Shown in pieces: positions 45,451 through 55,883 of a stretch of DNA of 64,000 bases. The notes beneath the pieces are model-generated. The model did not search any database. It saw only the letters and a program-made list of their open reading frames with translations, and was not told the origin of the DNA. The stretch's first letter is position 1, and each line of letters begins with the position of its first letter. A program made the position numbers and the translations under genes. The DNA is from Roseobacter sp. (GTDB lineage: Bacteria; Pseudomonadota; Alphaproteobacteria; Rhodobacterales; Rhodobacteraceae): contig JADFAE010000007.1 of the NCBI GenBank assembly GCA_015665415.1, positions 248,001-312,000 of the forward strand, written 5' to 3'.

Positions 45451-46677
45451 TCAGATGGCTTCCCCTTTCAACAGGCGCGGCAAGTCTCCGGTGAGGCCTG
45501 CGGCTTCCCGCATGAAGCCACGGCGCAGCCCGGGCAGGCTGTTTACCACCCCCATGCCAATATCGCGTCCCAGGCGCAGCAAAGGATTGTCGTTGGAAAA
45601 CAGCTTGTTGACCATATCCGTGGCGGCGGCCAGCGTGGCGGTATCAAAGCGACGCCATTGTTGGTACCGCTCCAGCACCAGCATCGAGCCGATATCTTCG
45701 CCGCGTCGGGTGGCTTTGGTCAGAACCTCTGCCAGGGCGCCCACATCCCGCAGGCCGGCATTGAGCCCCTGACCAGCGATGGGATGCATGCCATGGGCCG
45801 CATCGCCGATCAGCGCCATGCGTTCGCCGATGAAATGATTGGCGATGGTCAGATTCAACGGGTAGGTAAAGCGCTGCCCGGCCAGCGAGATCGCTCCCAG
45901 GAAATCGCCAAACCTCGGGCGCAGCGCCTGGATATAGCTGGCATCGTCCAGCGCTTGGATTGCATGCGCCATCTCGGTCTTTTCGCTCCAAACGATCGAA
46001 GAGCGATTGCCCGGCAGCGGCAGAATGGCCAGCGGTCCCGGCGCCATGAAGAACTGATGCGCGATGCCGTGATGCGGCTTTTCGTGATCAATGGCGCAGA
46101 CCAGTGCGGTCTGACCGTAGTCCCAGCCGCTGCGGGTGATACCTGCGCGCTGGGCGGTGCCGCTTTGACGGCCATCAGCGCCGACCAACATGCAACCGCG
46201 CAGGGTTTCTCCGGTGTCGAGTGTTAATGTCACGCCGGTCTGATCTGCGGCCTGCGCCACCACTTTTTGTTCGTTGATCAGGGTGATACGGGGCTCTTCT
46301 TCCAGGGCCTGCAGCAGGGCGCGGCGCAGGAACCGGTCCTCGAGCATGAAACCCATCGGCCCTTCTTCGATCTCGCGGTGATCGAAGTGCAGAAAGAACG
46401 GCGAAGCCCCCTCGCCGGCCTGGCCATCACTGGCCTTGATCTCCAGCATCGGTTGCGCGTTCTCTGCGACCCGCGCCCAGATGCCGATCTGATCCAGCAG
46501 GCGCTTGGAGGCCAGCGCCAGGGCATAGCCGCGCCCGTCAAAGCTGTCTTCTTTGAACCGAGCCTTGGGCTGCGCATCGACTATGGTCACGCTATGGCCG
46601 GTCTGCGCCAGGGCCAGGGCCAGGGCGGGACCATTGAGGCCGCCGCCGACGATCAGGATGTCAGTTGTGTTTTTCAT
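45451..46677 (-). CDS. UbiH/UbiF/VisC-family FAD monooxygenase
   Basis: A 408-residue aromatic-ring hydroxylase-type flavoprotein, probably a ubiquinone biosynthesis hydroxylase. The N-terminal dinucleotide motif is ILIVGGGLNGPALALALA (about 6-23), the central DG motif is GCMLVGADGRQS, and the C-terminal GD motif is ALIGDAAHGMHPIAGQGLNAGLRD. Start ATG 46677 immediately precedes the Rossmann fold. It converges on Trm112 and is divergent from the amidase gene. Confidence 0.9.
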   Translation of the reverse strand: MKNTTDILIVGGGLNGPALALALAQTGHSVTIVDAQPKARFKEDSFDGRGYALALASKRLLDQIGIWARVAENAQPMLEIKASDGQAGEGASPFFLHFDHREIEEGPMGFMLEDRFLRRALLQALEEEPRITLINEQKVVAQAADQTGVTLTLDTGETLRGCMLVGADGRQSGTAQRAGITRSGWDYGQTALVCAIDHEKPHHGIAHQFFMAPGPLAILPLPGNRSSIVWSEKTEMAHAIQALDDASYIQALRPRFGDFLGAISLAGQRFTYPLNLTIANHFIGERMALIGDAAHGMHPIAGQGLNAGLRDVGALAEVLTKATRRGEDIGSMLVLERYQQWRRFDTATLAAATDMVNKLFSNDNPLLRLGRDIGMGVVNSLPGLRRGFMREAAGLTGDLPRLLKGEAI

Positions 46678-46734
46678 GCCTCGCAATATGCGCCGATTGC
46701 CGGGATTGTCCATGGTCACCGGGTCGCAGGCCTG

Positions 46735-46758
46735 TGCATTTGGACCATATGCATTTGG
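46735..46758. repeat. Direct repeat in ubiH-amidase divergent region
   Basis: TGCATTTGG occurs at 46735-46743 and 46750-46758, a 15-base period. It could be a regulator site for either divergent gene. It is short enough to be chance. Confidence 0.3.
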
Positions 46759-46846
46759 CTGTGTGGCAGGCTGGAAATGCCCTTGCGGGATTGTGTCGCC
46801 CCAAGGGGGGCGTTACCGTCGCCAAAAACTCATGGGAGAGATGGAC

Positions 46847-48181
46847 ATGCAGGACTGGCTGAAGATGAGTGCCGCAGATCTGGGACGTGGGATCGCGGCG
46901 GGAGAGATCGATCCGGTGGCCCTGACGCAGGCGTTTCTGGCGGCCATCGACAGCCACCCGCACCGCGATCTGATTTATAGCGAAGTCACCCATGCACGCG
47001 CCTTGGCGGAGGCCGGAGCGGCGGCGGAGCGCGCCCGGATGGGGCTGCGTCGGTCGCCGCTGGATGGGGTGCCGATCAGCTGGAAGGATCTGTTTGATTC
47101 TGCCGGCACCAAAACCGAATCCGGTTCGGACCTGCTGAAAGGCAGGGTGCCGGACCAGGATGCGCTGGTGCTGGAAACCGCCACCGCTATGGGCAGCGTT
47201 TGCCTCGGTAAAACCCATATGAGCGAGCTGGCCTTTTCCGGCTTGGGTCTCAACCCGGTGAAGGCGACACCCCCTTGCGTCAATGATGCTGAGGCGGTTC
47301 CGGGGGGCTCTTCCTCTGGCGCGGCGGCTTCGGTTGCCTTTGGGCTGGCCGCTGCTGGTATCGGCTCTGATACGGGGGGATCCGTGCGCATTCCTGCGGC
47401 TTGGAATGATTTGGTGGGGCTCAAGACCACCTCGGGGCGGATCAGTCTCGAGGGTGTGGTGCCGCTGTGCCTCAAGTTTGATACGGTGGGGCCGCTGGCG
47501 CGCACTGTCGAGGATGCGGCGCTGTTCCTGGGTCTGCTGGAGGGCACCACCGGGCCGGATCTGCGCAATCCCGGCGACCTCACAGGTAAGCGGTTTGGCG
47601 ATCTACAGACTGTGGTACAGGACGATCTGGATCCAGCGGTGGCTGAGGCTCATGCCGCCGCGTTGCTCAAGCTGCAGCAGGCCGGGGCGGAGATCGTGCC
47701 GCTGGAGGTGCCGGAGCTGGTTGGGGCCATGGGGCTCAGCGCGATCCTGTACACCACAGAGGCCTATGGGCTGTGGAAGGATGTGATCGAGGCCAATCCG
47801 GATGCGATGTTTGCCGAAATCCTGGAGCGGTTCCGCTCGGGCGCGCAGTTTTCTGGCTCTGATTATGTTGCCGCCTGGGCTAGGCTGGAGCAGGCGCGCG
47901 TGATCTGGGATCGGATTGCGGCCGGTTTTGACGGGATTCTTTTGCCCACCAGCCCGATCCTTCCGCCCAATCTGGCCCGGCTGCAGAGTGACCATGCCTA
48001 TTACGTGCAATCCAACCTGCTGGCCCTGCGCAACACCCGGGTTGGCAATCTCATGGGGCTATGTGGCCTCAGCCTGCCGACGGGCACGCCCAGTTGTGGC
48101 CTGCAAATCCTGGGCCAGCCAGACTGCGAAGAGGCTTTGTTGCGGGTTGGGGCCTCGATTGAGGCCGTTCTGGCAGAGTAG
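46847..48181 (+). CDS. Amidase-signature family hydrolase
   Basis: A 444-residue amidase. The Ser-cisSer-Lys triad is complete: Lys80 (ISWKD), Ser155 (GGSSSG), and nucleophile Ser179 (SDTGGSV), with the standard 24-residue spacing between the serines. Start ATG 46847 follows GGGAGAG; in-frame ATGs at 46832 and 46841 are alternatives. It is not clearly GatA: the gat operon is absent and the protein is shorter than typical GatA. The natural amide is unknown. There is no signal peptide. Confidence 0.9.
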   Translation: MQDWLKMSAADLGRGIAAGEIDPVALTQAFLAAIDSHPHRDLIYSEVTHARALAEAGAAAERARMGLRRSPLDGVPISWKDLFDSAGTKTESGSDLLKGRVPDQDALVLETATAMGSVCLGKTHMSELAFSGLGLNPVKATPPCVNDAEAVPGGSSSGAAASVAFGLAAAGIGSDTGGSVRIPAAWNDLVGLKTTSGRISLEGVVPLCLKFDTVGPLARTVEDAALFLGLLEGTTGPDLRNPGDLTGKRFGDLQTVVQDDLDPAVAEAHAAALLKLQQAGAEIVPLEVPELVGAMGLSAILYTTEAYGLWKDVIEANPDAMFAEILERFRSGAQFSGSDYVAAWARLEQARVIWDRIAAGFDGILLPTSPILPPNLARLQSDHAYYVQSNLLALRNTRVGNLMGLCGLSLPTGTPSCGLQILGQPDCEEALLRVGASIEAVLAE

Positions 48182-48334
48182 TTTTTGACGACCAGCATCT
48201 GTTTCCAGCCGGAGGGGCTGGCGGGAAAGCCACAAAAATGGCCCAGCCCGCATCCTGCGGCTGGACGCATGGGCCCTTGCTCTGTAATTTGAGATCAAAC
48301 GGGGCGCCAATGATCCCGGATTTGAGGCCAAGAT

Positions 48335-49519
48335 ATGAATTTCCCTGAGCGGTTTGCGAACCTGCCAGCCTATGCGTTCCCGCGCCTGCGGGCACTGTTG
48401 GACCATCACACGCCCGGCGGCGATGTGGTGCATATGACCATTGGTGAGCCAAAACATCAGTTTCCGCAGTGGGTGACCGACGTCATCGTGGAGAACGCGG
48501 CCCAGTTTAACAGCTATCCCGCCAATGACGGATCAGAGGCGCTGCGCGGAGCAATCGCGGGTTGGATCCAGACGCGCTATGGCGTCGAGATGGATCCGTC
48601 CAGCCAGATCATGGCGCTAAATGGCACCCGTGAGGGGCTGTATAATGCAGCTATGGCGCTGTGCCCGGAGCAGAAGAACGGGCAGAAACCCGTGATCCTG
48701 ATCCCGAACCCCTTTTACCAGGTCTATATGGTGGCCAGCCTTTCGGTCGCAGCAGAGCCGGTTTTTGTGTCTGCCACTGCAGAGAGTGGCCATCTGCCGG
48801 ATTACGAGAGCCTGCCGCAGGATGTGTTGGATCGCACCGCCATTGCCTATATTTGCTCGCCTGCCAACCCACAGGGGGCGGTGGCGAGCCGGGACTATTG
48901 GCAGCGGTTGATCCGCCTGGCCGAAAAGCACGATTTTTGCATCTTTGCCGATGAATGCTACAGCGAGATCTATCGCGATGCGGCCCCGGTGGGGGCGCTG
49001 ACCGTGGCTCAGGACATGGGCGCTGATCCTGAACGCCTTGTCCTGTTCAACTCGCTCTCCAAACGTTCAAACCTGCCGGGGTTGCGTTCGGGCCTGATTG
49101 CGACCGGGCCAGAGAACACCAAGCGGATCAAGCAGTTGCGCGCCTATTCCGGTGCGCCTTTGCCGGGGCCTTTACAGGCGGCAGCAGCCAGGGTCTGGGC
49201 GGATGAGGCGCATGTAGTGGAGAACCGCGCGCTTTATCAGGAAAAATACAGGATCGCCGATGAGGTCTTTGCAGGGCTTGATGGCTATATGGCCCCGGAG
49301 GCGGGGTTCTTCCTGTGGCTGCCGGTGCCGGACGGTGAGGCGGCAGCGCTGAAACTGTGGCAGCAGACCGGCATCCGGGTGCTGCCGGGTGCCTATCTGG
49401 CGCAGGGCACCCCGGGGCAAAACCCAGGCAAGGGCTATATCCGGGTGGCGCTTGTGGCCTCAGCTGAGGTGACACGCGCAGCGCTGACGCAACTGCGCCG
49501 CTGTTTGTACGATACATAG
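48335..49519 (+). CDS. PLP aminotransferase, likely N-succinyldiaminopimelate aminotransferase DapC
   Basis: A 394-residue class I/II aminotransferase. The motifs are TIGEPKHQFP, NGTREGLYNAA, SPANPQGAV, the Asp-containing ADECYSEIY, the Schiff-base lysine in SLSKRSNLPGLRSG, and a C-terminal GYIRVAL with the substrate Arg. SNLPGLRSG is characteristic of DapC-type enzymes, which make N-succinyl-LL-diaminopimelate for lysine and cell wall. A small hairpin (ATGGCACC/GGTGCCAT, 49529-49554) follows the stop without a T-tract. ftsK starts 125 bases later. Confidence 0.85.
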   Translation: MNFPERFANLPAYAFPRLRALLDHHTPGGDVVHMTIGEPKHQFPQWVTDVIVENAAQFNSYPANDGSEALRGAIAGWIQTRYGVEMDPSSQIMALNGTREGLYNAAMALCPEQKNGQKPVILIPNPFYQVYMVASLSVAAEPVFVSATAESGHLPDYESLPQDVLDRTAIAYICSPANPQGAVASRDYWQRLIRLAEKHDFCIFADECYSEIYRDAAPVGALTVAQDMGADPERLVLFNSLSKRSNLPGLRSGLIATGPENTKRIKQLRAYSGAPLPGPLQAAAARVWADEAHVVENRALYQEKYRIADEVFAGLDGYMAPEAGFFLWLPVPDGEAAALKLWQQTGIRVLPGAYLAQGTPGQNPGKGYIRVALVASAEVTRAALTQLRRCLYDT

Positions 49520-49644
49520 AAAACTGCGATGGCACCTTGCAGCAGGGGTGCCATGGCCCAGACAAATGACAAAATAATAAAGAGCCGGTGACCAGAACCT
49601 GCGGCAACAGCGGGACACATCGGCAGCAATGAACTGAGGTAGGC

Positions 49645-52600
49645 ATGGCATTTCAAACCCGCAGCAGGGATCCCCTGCTTGACAGCTCGATGCAGGCGGC
49701 GATCGAAAAGCGTGGCAAAGAGCTGATCGGAGTCTTTCTGATCGCTATCGCTCTTGTTGTGGCTGCCATGGTTGGCTCCTACACGCCGGATGATCCCAAT
49801 TGGATGGTTTCAACCGACGCGCCGGTGCAGAACTGGCTCGGCCGTCCCGGGGCCTCTGTTGCGGCACCGTTGTTTCTGATTGTGGGTTGGGCCGCCTGGA
49901 GCCTGGCGCTGATGCCATTGGCTTGGGGTATTCGTTTCCTTTTTCACAGCGGTGAAGAGCGCGTGCTGAGCCGGATGATTTTTGCCCCGGTGTTGCTGGC
50001 GGCGGCTTCGGTCTATGCTGCGACCCTGGTGCCCGGCGCTGAATGGAAGGTGACCCATAGCTTTGGTCTGGGCGGGTTGTTTGGCGATACGGTGATGGGC
50101 GCTTTGCTGACGCTGCTGCCTGTGAGCTCGCATTTTGCGGTGAAATTGATGTCGCTGTTGATGGCAGCGGGCATGGTCACTCTTGGGGCCTTTGTAGCCG
50201 GATTCAGCCGCGCTGAAATGACCCGCGCCGCTCGCTATTTCGTGCTTGGTTTTGTGCTGATCTACGGGGGTATTGCCAGCCTGTTGGGCCGTGGGGCCAC
50301 CAGCGGTTTCCAGGCGGCGCTGAGCTATCGCAGCGATCGCCGCGCCGCCAAGCTGCAGGCCGAAGAAGACGCCTGGCTGGCAGAGGGCGATGACGAACAG
50401 ATGTTCGAAGCCTATCCGCAGCAGGTCGATGATGGGGCAGCGGAGAGTGCGCCGGTGGCCGAGAAACCTGGATTGTTTGCCCGGGTGCCGGGCCTGATGC
50501 GCCGCGCCGAAGCCGAACCAATGCCAGAGCCGGAACTGGTGGAGTCAGAGGCGGGGCGCGAGTCGCTGCTGACTGGCGATGAGCGGATCTCGGAAAAAAT
50601 CGCCAGTGCTGTTCGGATCCGTCGGGCGGCGCAGGCCGCGCCGGACCATGACCCGAATCTGCCGCTGACCAAGGGCCGCGGCAAACGGGCCGAACCTTTG
50701 GTGTTCAACCCAAACGCAGCCACAGTCGGGTTGCCCCCGGAGCCGCCTTTGACCGCCTCGCATAGCGTACCTGCTGCGCCGGATATTGCTGCTACCGCTG
50801 CGGGTTTTGTGCCCGCTGCGCCGATGGCTCCTGAGATAGCATCGGGTGAAACCGGGGATATCGCCTCGGCTGCTGCGCCTGGATTTGTGGCAGAGGATGC
50901 GGCAGGTCGTGAACCGGAGGATAGCGGCATCGCGCCCGACCGGGTGGCCTCGGAAAACCTGCCCGCGGGGCGTGTTATCAATCGGGAATTTGGCGGGGCT
51001 TCGAAACCCGCTGCGCAGTCCAAATCACCAGAGACGATGAGCTATGTTTTGCCTGTCGCAGAGCCGCGCAAGGCGGTTGTGGAACAGCCACAGCGCAAAC
51101 CGGTGCAACCCTCGACGCGGGCCAAGGCCGAAGCCCAGCCTGACCTTGCCTTTGATGAACAGGATGTCGGGTTCGAGCTGCCGCCGCTGTCCCTGCTGAG
51201 CCACCCAAACGGGGTTGAGCGGCACCACCTGAGCGATGAGGCACTGGAAGAAAACGCCCGGATGCTGGAAGCGGTTCTGGATGATTATGGCGTCAAAGGT
51301 GAGATCGTATCGGTCCGCCCCGGCCCGGTTGTCACCATGTATGAGCTGGAGCCCGCGCCGGGTCTCAAAGCCAGCCGCGTGATTGGTCTGTCGGATGATA
51401 TTGCGCGCTCGATGTCGGCGCTGTCGGCCCGGGTCTCCACCGTGCCCGGACGCACGGTCATCGGTATTGAACTGCCCAATGAAAAGCGCGAGATGGTCAA
51501 TTTTCGCGAGATCCTGTCGTCGCGCGACTATGGTGATGGCACTCAGAACCTGCCACTGGCCCTGGGCAAGGACATCGGCGGCTCTTCCATGGTGGCTGAT
51601 CTGGCCAAGATGCCACATCTGCTGATCGCGGGGACCACTGGCTCGGGTAAATCGGTGGCGATCAACACCATGATCCTGTCGCTGCTGTACAAGCTGTCGC
51701 CAGATGAATGCCGCCTGATCATGATTGACCCCAAGATGCTGGAACTCTCTGTTTATGATGGTATTCCACATCTGCTGTCGCCGGTTGTGACCGACCCGAA
51801 AAAGGCCGTTGTGGCGTTGAAATGGGTGGTGGGCGAGATGGAAGACCGCTACCGCAAGATGTCCAAAATGGGGGTGCGCAACATCGCCGGCTACAATGGC
51901 CGTGTAAAAGAAGCGCTATCCAAGGGCGAGATGTTCAGCCGCACGGTTCAGACCGGTTTTGATGATGACACCGGTGAGCCAATGTTCGAGAGCGAAGAAT
52001 TCGCCCCTGAGGTGCTGCCCTATATCGTGGTCATCGTCGATGAGATGGCCGACCTGATGATGGTGGCAGGCAAGGAGATCGAAGCCTGTATTCAGCGTCT
52101 GGCGCAGATGGCGCGGGCCTCGGGCATCCATTTGATCATGGCCACCCAGCGCCCCTCGGTGGATGTGATCACCGGCACCATCAAAGCCAACTTCCCGACC
52201 CGGATTTCCTTCCAAGTGACCTCCAAGATCGACAGCCGCACCATTCTGGGTGAGATGGGGGCCGAGCAACTCTTGGGCATGGGCGACATGCTCTATATGG
52301 CGGGGGGGGCCAAGATCACCCGCTGTCACGGGCCTTTTGTATCGGATGAAGAGGTCGAAGAGGTGGTGAACCATCTGAAACAATTTGGCCCGCCTGCCTA
52401 TATGGGTGGGGTGGTTGACGGACCGGATGACGATAAAGCCGACAATATCGACGCGGTTCTGGGGCTCTCGACCGGGGGCAATACCAACGGCGAGGATGCG
52501 CTGTATGATTCCGCAGTACAGATCGTGATCAAGGATCGCAAATGTTCGACCTCTTATATTCAGCGCAAACTGGCCATCGGCTATAACAAAGCCGCACGTC

Positions 52601-52683
52601 TGGTGGAACAGATGGAAGACGAAGGCCTGGTGTCGCCGGCCAATCACGTCGGCAAGCGGGAAATACTGGTTCCGGAACAATAG
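49645..52683 (+). CDS. ftsK: DNA translocase FtsK
   Basis: A 1012-residue septal DNA pump. Four hydrophobic spans lie in about residues 25-220, followed by a Pro/Ala/Glu-rich linker (about 230-500). The motor domain has Walker A GTTGSGKS near 663-670, Walker [15 protein letters not shown] near 793, and [15 protein letters not shown]. The C-terminal gamma winged helix ([26 protein letters not shown]) reads KOPS sequences. It coordinates chromosome dimer resolution with division. GAGGT precedes ATG 49645. A strong terminator separates it from lolA. Confidence 0.97.
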   Translation: MAFQTRSRDPLLDSSMQAAIEKRGKELIGVFLIAIALVVAAMVGSYTPDDPNWMVSTDAPVQNWLGRPGASVAAPLFLIVGWAAWSLALMPLAWGIRFLFHSGEERVLSRMIFAPVLLAAASVYAATLVPGAEWKVTHSFGLGGLFGDTVMGALLTLLPVSSHFAVKLMSLLMAAGMVTLGAFVAGFSRAEMTRAARYFVLGFVLIYGGIASLLGRGATSGFQAALSYRSDRRAAKLQAEEDAWLAEGDDEQMFEAYPQQVDDGAAESAPVAEKPGLFARVPGLMRRAEAEPMPEPELVESEAGRESLLTGDERISEKIASAVRIRRAAQAAPDHDPNLPLTKGRGKRAEPLVFNPNAATVGLPPEPPLTASHSVPAAPDIAATAAGFVPAAPMAPEIASGETGDIASAAAPGFVAEDAAGREPEDSGIAPDRVASENLPAGRVINREFGGASKPAAQSKSPETMSYVLPVAEPRKAVVEQPQRKPVQPSTRAKAEAQPDLAFDEQDVGFELPPLSLLSHPNGVERHHLSDEALEENARMLEAVLDDYGVKGEIVSVRPGPVVTMYELEPAPGLKASRVIGLSDDIARSMSALSARVSTVPGRTVIGIELPNEKREMVNFREILSSRDYGDGTQNLPLALGKDIGGSSMVADLAKMPHLLIAGTTGSGKSVAINTMILSLLYKLSPDECRLIMIDPKMLELSVYDGIPHLLSPVVTDPKKAVVALKWVVGEMEDRYRKMSKMGVRNIAGYNGRVKEALSKGEMFSRTVQTGFDDDTGEPMFESEEFAPEVLPYIVVIVDEMADLMMVAGKEIEACIQRLAQMARASGIHLIMATQRPSVDVITGTIKANFPTRISFQVTSKIDSRTILGEMGAEQLLGMGDMLYMAGGAKITRCHGPFVSDEEVEEVVNHLKQFGPPAYMGGVVDGPDDDKADNIDAVLGLSTGGNTNGEDALYDSAVQIVIKDRKCSTSYIQRKLAIGYNKAARLVEQMEDEGLVSPANHVGKREILVPEQ

Positions 52684-52702
52684 CCTGAGCAAGAAATCGC
52701 AG

Positions 52703-52736
52703 GGCCGGATCGGAAATGATCCGGCCTCTTTTCTTT
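52703..52736 (+). terminator. Rho-independent terminator after ftsK
   Basis: GGCCGGATC-GGAAAT-GATCCGGCC, a perfect 9-bp stem followed by TCTTTTCTTTT. Confidence 0.92.
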
Positions 52737-52762
52737 TACCTGTCAGGGCTTATCTAAGAGAT

Positions 52763-53353
52763 ATGAAAAAACTTTGTCTCATTCTGGCGTTGTCGTTCAG
52801 CGCCCCTGCCGCCTGGGCTGCCGAACAGCTGAGCCTTGCGGAAATCTCTGGTTATCTCAATGGGATGAAGACGGCACGTGCCACATTCACCCAGATCAAT
52901 GACGATGGGTCGCTGTCCACAGGCAAGTTGTATCTGCATCGTCCGGGCCGGATGCGGTTTGAATATGATGGGGATGGGGGCGGCACGGTTGTGGCCGGGG
53001 CCGGCGCGGTGCGGGTGCATGATCCAAAATCAAACCAACCGCCCGAGACATTTCCGCTGCGCCGCACGCCGCTGTCGATTATCCTGGCCAAACGGGTCAA
53101 TCTGGACCAGGCCAATATGGTTATGGGGCACGGGTTTGATGGCACCTCGACGGTGGTCCGCGCCCAAGACCCCGAGCACCCAGATTACGGCAGTTTGGAG
53201 CTGATGTTCACGGCTGAGCCGGTAGAGCTGCGCAAATGGGTGGTGCATGATGGGGCCGGGGGTAAAACCACGGTGATCCTGGGGGCGCTGGAAACGGGTA
53301 TGCGCTTGCCCTCGACTTTGTTCAGCTCCGGGGCTGGTGGCACATCACCCTAG
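52763..53353 (+). CDS. lolA: Outer-membrane lipoprotein carrier LolA
   Basis: A 196-residue periplasmic carrier. Signal peptide (KLCLILALSFSAPAAWA), then the LolA fold: TARATFTQINDDGSLSTGKLYLHRPGRMRFEYD is the family hallmark. It moves lipoproteins from LolCDE to the outer membrane. It sits after ftsK, a common alphaproteobacterial order, and converges on the hybrid kinase with only four bases between stops. Confidence 0.92.
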   Translation: MKKLCLILALSFSAPAAWAAEQLSLAEISGYLNGMKTARATFTQINDDGSLSTGKLYLHRPGRMRFEYDGDGGGTVVAGAGAVRVHDPKSNQPPETFPLRRTPLSIILAKRVNLDQANMVMGHGFDGTSTVVRAQDPEHPDYGSLELMFTAEPVELRKWVVHDGAGGKTTVILGALETGMRLPSTLFSSGAGGTSP

Positions 53354-53357
53354 CCGG

Positions 53358-54965
53358 TCACCGCCCGCGCAGGCAGGCAAGCAGGTCCTGTTTGCGAAAG
53401 GGTTTTGCCAGGAAGTCATTCATGCCTGCTTCCATACAGGCCGCGGCATCGCTGTCCTGGGCATTGGCGGTCAGCGCAATGATGCTGCAGGGGTCTGCGC
53501 GGGTCTCCTGCTCATATTGACGGATCCGGCGTGTCGCCTCGAGGCCTCCCAGAAACGGCATCGAGAGATCCATCAGGACAAGATTGAAATCGCCAGTCTG
53601 AAAGGCCTCGACGGCGTGTAGGCCGTTGGACACAAACTGGATGTCTGCGCCGGATGATGCGAGCATCTTTTCGACCACTAACTGGTTGGTTTTGTTATCT
53701 TCTGCGACGAGAATTCTCTTGCCTTGGAGCGGGTTGAGCTCCGGTTCTGAAAGCGCGTCCGAGCCTTGTTGCATCGGGCGGGGGCGCAGATCGGATCTGG
53801 GGATGCTGTGTGAGGATAAGCCTGGCTCTGCCTTCACTTCCCGAGGTTCCAAATCAAGACTTACGGTGAATACTGCGCCTTCTTGGGGGGAGGAGGTGAC
53901 CCGGATTTCACCCCCCATCCGTTCCACCAGGGCTTGGGTGATCGCAAGTCCAAGCCCAGTGCCTTCGGCCTGGTTTTTAGAGGGGCCGTCGGCTTGCTGA
54001 AAGGCCGCGAAAATATTGCCTTGTTGGGCTTTGTCTATGCCGCAACCAGTGTCGGTCACACGCAGTTGCAAAGGCAAGTGCCGACTGTCCCGGTCATAGG
54101 CAACGTCGACAGAGATGTGACCGTTCTCGGTGAACTTTATGGCGTTGCCCAATAGGTTCAGCAGGATTTGGCGTATCTTGCTGCAATCCCCGAGGAAAAC
54201 GGCCGGAGCCTTGTCGTCGTATTTCACAGTCAGATCCAGCCCCTTGTAGGCTGCCTTGGCTGACAGAAGGATCGCAGTGTCTTGAACCAGGTCTCGCAGC
54301 GAAAACACTTCAGTGTTCAGAGAGATCTTATCGGCCTGGATCTTGGAGAAATCCAAGATATCATTGATGATTTCCAAAAGCGCATTGGCAGAATTGTAAA
54401 TTGTGCCGGCAAACAGGGCCTGCTGCTCGTCGAGCTTTGTCTCCCGTAGCATTTCGCTCATGCCGAGGATGCCATTCATCGGAGTTCTGATCTCGTGACT
54501 CATGTTGGCCAGAAACCGTTCCTTGGCAAGACTGGCTTCTTCGGCTTTATCCTTGGCGATCCGGGTCAGCTCCAATGCGGCGTCGCGCTCTCGCTCAGAG
54601 GTGACATCGGCGCAGGAGCCGATCAGATGGGTGACCGTGCCATTTGCATCAAAGTACGGGGTCAATGTGGTGCGCAGATATCTGGTTTTCAGAACCGAGG
54701 GCAAGACGATGTCATAGGTGTCGGCTTTGCGGGACCTGATCACCTCCAGATGTTTGGAAAGGGCGCGATCCCCGGTTGCCCCGCCGTAGAGTTCCTGCGC
54801 AGTCTTGCCAAAAAAATCATCCGTAGAAAAATCAGTGATTCCACGTGATTTCGCGTTCATGGCCACATAGCGGGGCAGTCCGTCGGGATCGATTTCGAGG
54901 ACAATGATGGACAGCTCTATTGCATCCAGAAGCGCGTAGTTGTTCGAAGATACGTCTAGAAGCAC
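53358..54965 (-). CDS. Soluble PAS-containing hybrid histidine kinase
   Basis: A 535-residue hybrid kinase without membrane spans. Residues about 10-125 are a PAS domain, followed by HisKA with phospho-His157 ([12 protein letters not shown]), an HATPase domain with [19 protein letters not shown] and GTGLGLAI, and a C-terminal receiver (about 415-535) with phospho-acceptor Asp466 (LVLMDLSMP) and Lys in AKPF. A separate phosphotransfer partner must exist elsewhere. No regulator is adjacent. The signal is unknown and cytoplasmic. Confidence 0.93.
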   Translation of the reverse strand: MLLDVSSNNYALLDAIELSIIVLEIDPDGLPRYVAMNAKSRGITDFSTDDFFGKTAQELYGGATGDRALSKHLEVIRSRKADTYDIVLPSVLKTRYLRTTLTPYFDANGTVTHLIGSCADVTSERERDAALELTRIAKDKAEEASLAKERFLANMSHEIRTPMNGILGMSEMLRETKLDEQQALFAGTIYNSANALLEIINDILDFSKIQADKISLNTEVFSLRDLVQDTAILLSAKAAYKGLDLTVKYDDKAPAVFLGDCSKIRQILLNLLGNAIKFTENGHISVDVAYDRDSRHLPLQLRVTDTGCGIDKAQQGNIFAAFQQADGPSKNQAEGTGLGLAITQALVERMGGEIRVTSSPQEGAVFTVSLDLEPREVKAEPGLSSHSIPRSDLRPRPMQQGSDALSEPELNPLQGKRILVAEDNKTNQLVVEKMLASSGADIQFVSNGLHAVEAFQTGDFNLVLMDLSMPFLGGLEATRRIRQYEQETRADPCSIIALTANAQDSDAAACMEAGMNDFLAKPFRKQDLLACLRGR

Positions 54966-55235
54966 GTGTTTGTTTCCTCGCCTTCAAACACCCGTTAAAG
55001 GGAACTTGTTCATACTCACTACACCATGTTTGACATTTCTTGAGGCATGAAGGCCAGCCCGATTGTGGGGCCGGACCTAGGATCGTGTCTCTGGTGCCAT
55101 GGTTTGACGAGGCAACTTGAGGCGACACCGAGCTGTTGCAGGTGTCGGTTTGAGAGGAATGCCCAAGCCCTATATGGCCCAAATGGGGACCAAGACCGCC
55201 TTTGGTTCTTTGTCCATTCGGGTCAGGGCGTGGGA

Positions 55236-55823
55236 TCAGCGGGCCCGGCGGCAGGTGGCCAGTTGGGCCTGATACATTTGCGAACGGGCTTCGACCTTGC
55301 TGGCCACGCGCAGCAGCCAGGGCTTTGATCTGTAGGTGCCGCGCGCAAAACCGGTATGGCCATCGTGATAGGCCAGATATTGGTTGCGGGCATCATAAAG
55401 CGCGATGCCGTTTTTCTCGCGGCTGGTGTTCATGTACCAGCCCATGAAATCGGTGGCGTCCTCGATCCGATCCCGTTTGGCGCGCCGTCGTCCGGTGTCA
55501 CGTTTGTAGTCTTCCCAGGTGCCGTCCAGGGCCTGGCCATAGCCAAATGCGCTGGATTGACGCCCCATGGGGATCACGCCCAGCAGGTATTTATGCGGGG
55601 TACGGGCATTGCTGCGGAATTTGCTTTCCTGATGGATGGTGGCCATCTGCACGTGAATGGGCACGCCCCATCGCCGCTCGGTGGCGCGAAAGGCCTTCAG
55701 GTAGTTGGGCCGCTCCTTGATGATGCTGCACGCATTGTCCAGATTGCGCGGCGGCGTATTGGAGCCACCGCCGCAGGATGCGACGACCAGAAGGAGGGCG
55801 AGTGCGACGATGATTCTGCTCAT
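55236..55823 (-). CDS. Lipoprotein lytic transglycosylase (SLT-like)
   Basis: A 195-residue lipoprotein with lipobox VASC (Cys17) and a lysozyme-like SLT domain: the catalytic Glu66 is in ATIHQESKFRS, followed by GYGQALDGTWEDYK and NQYLAYHDGHTGFARGTY. It should cleave peptidoglycan from the outer-membrane inner face. The 270 bases upstream of its stop toward the kinase hold a small dyad CGACACC/GGTGTCG at 55123-55147, and nothing else recognised. Confidence 0.9.
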   Translation of the reverse strand: MSRIIVALALLLVVASCGGGSNTPPRNLDNACSIIKERPNYLKAFRATERRWGVPIHVQMATIHQESKFRSNARTPHKYLLGVIPMGRQSSAFGYGQALDGTWEDYKRDTGRRRAKRDRIEDATDFMGWYMNTSREKNGIALYDARNQYLAYHDGHTGFARGTYRSKPWLLRVASKVEARSQMYQAQLATCRRAR

Positions 55824-55883
55824 TGCCTCTGCCTCGATATGTTTGTTTTGAGGCAGTCTAGCGAAATCAGTCGCCAGAGAAAA

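Noticed and set aside
45119-45772. Overlapping open frames in the Trm112-ubiH gap
   Set aside because: They run through inverted repeats into the antisense of the ubiH-like gene and have no ribosome site or recognised motif.
52296-52310. G-rich runs in ftsK (52302) and thiolase (60270) as phase-variable tracts
   Set aside because: These are only about eight G in a high-G+C genome and lie in essential or housekeeping-type genes; only the G10 tract in alkB was kept.
55123-55147. CGACACC/GGTGTCG dyad as a terminator or sRNA
   Set aside because: A 7-bp stem with an 11-base loop and no T-tract or promoter; too weak to call.
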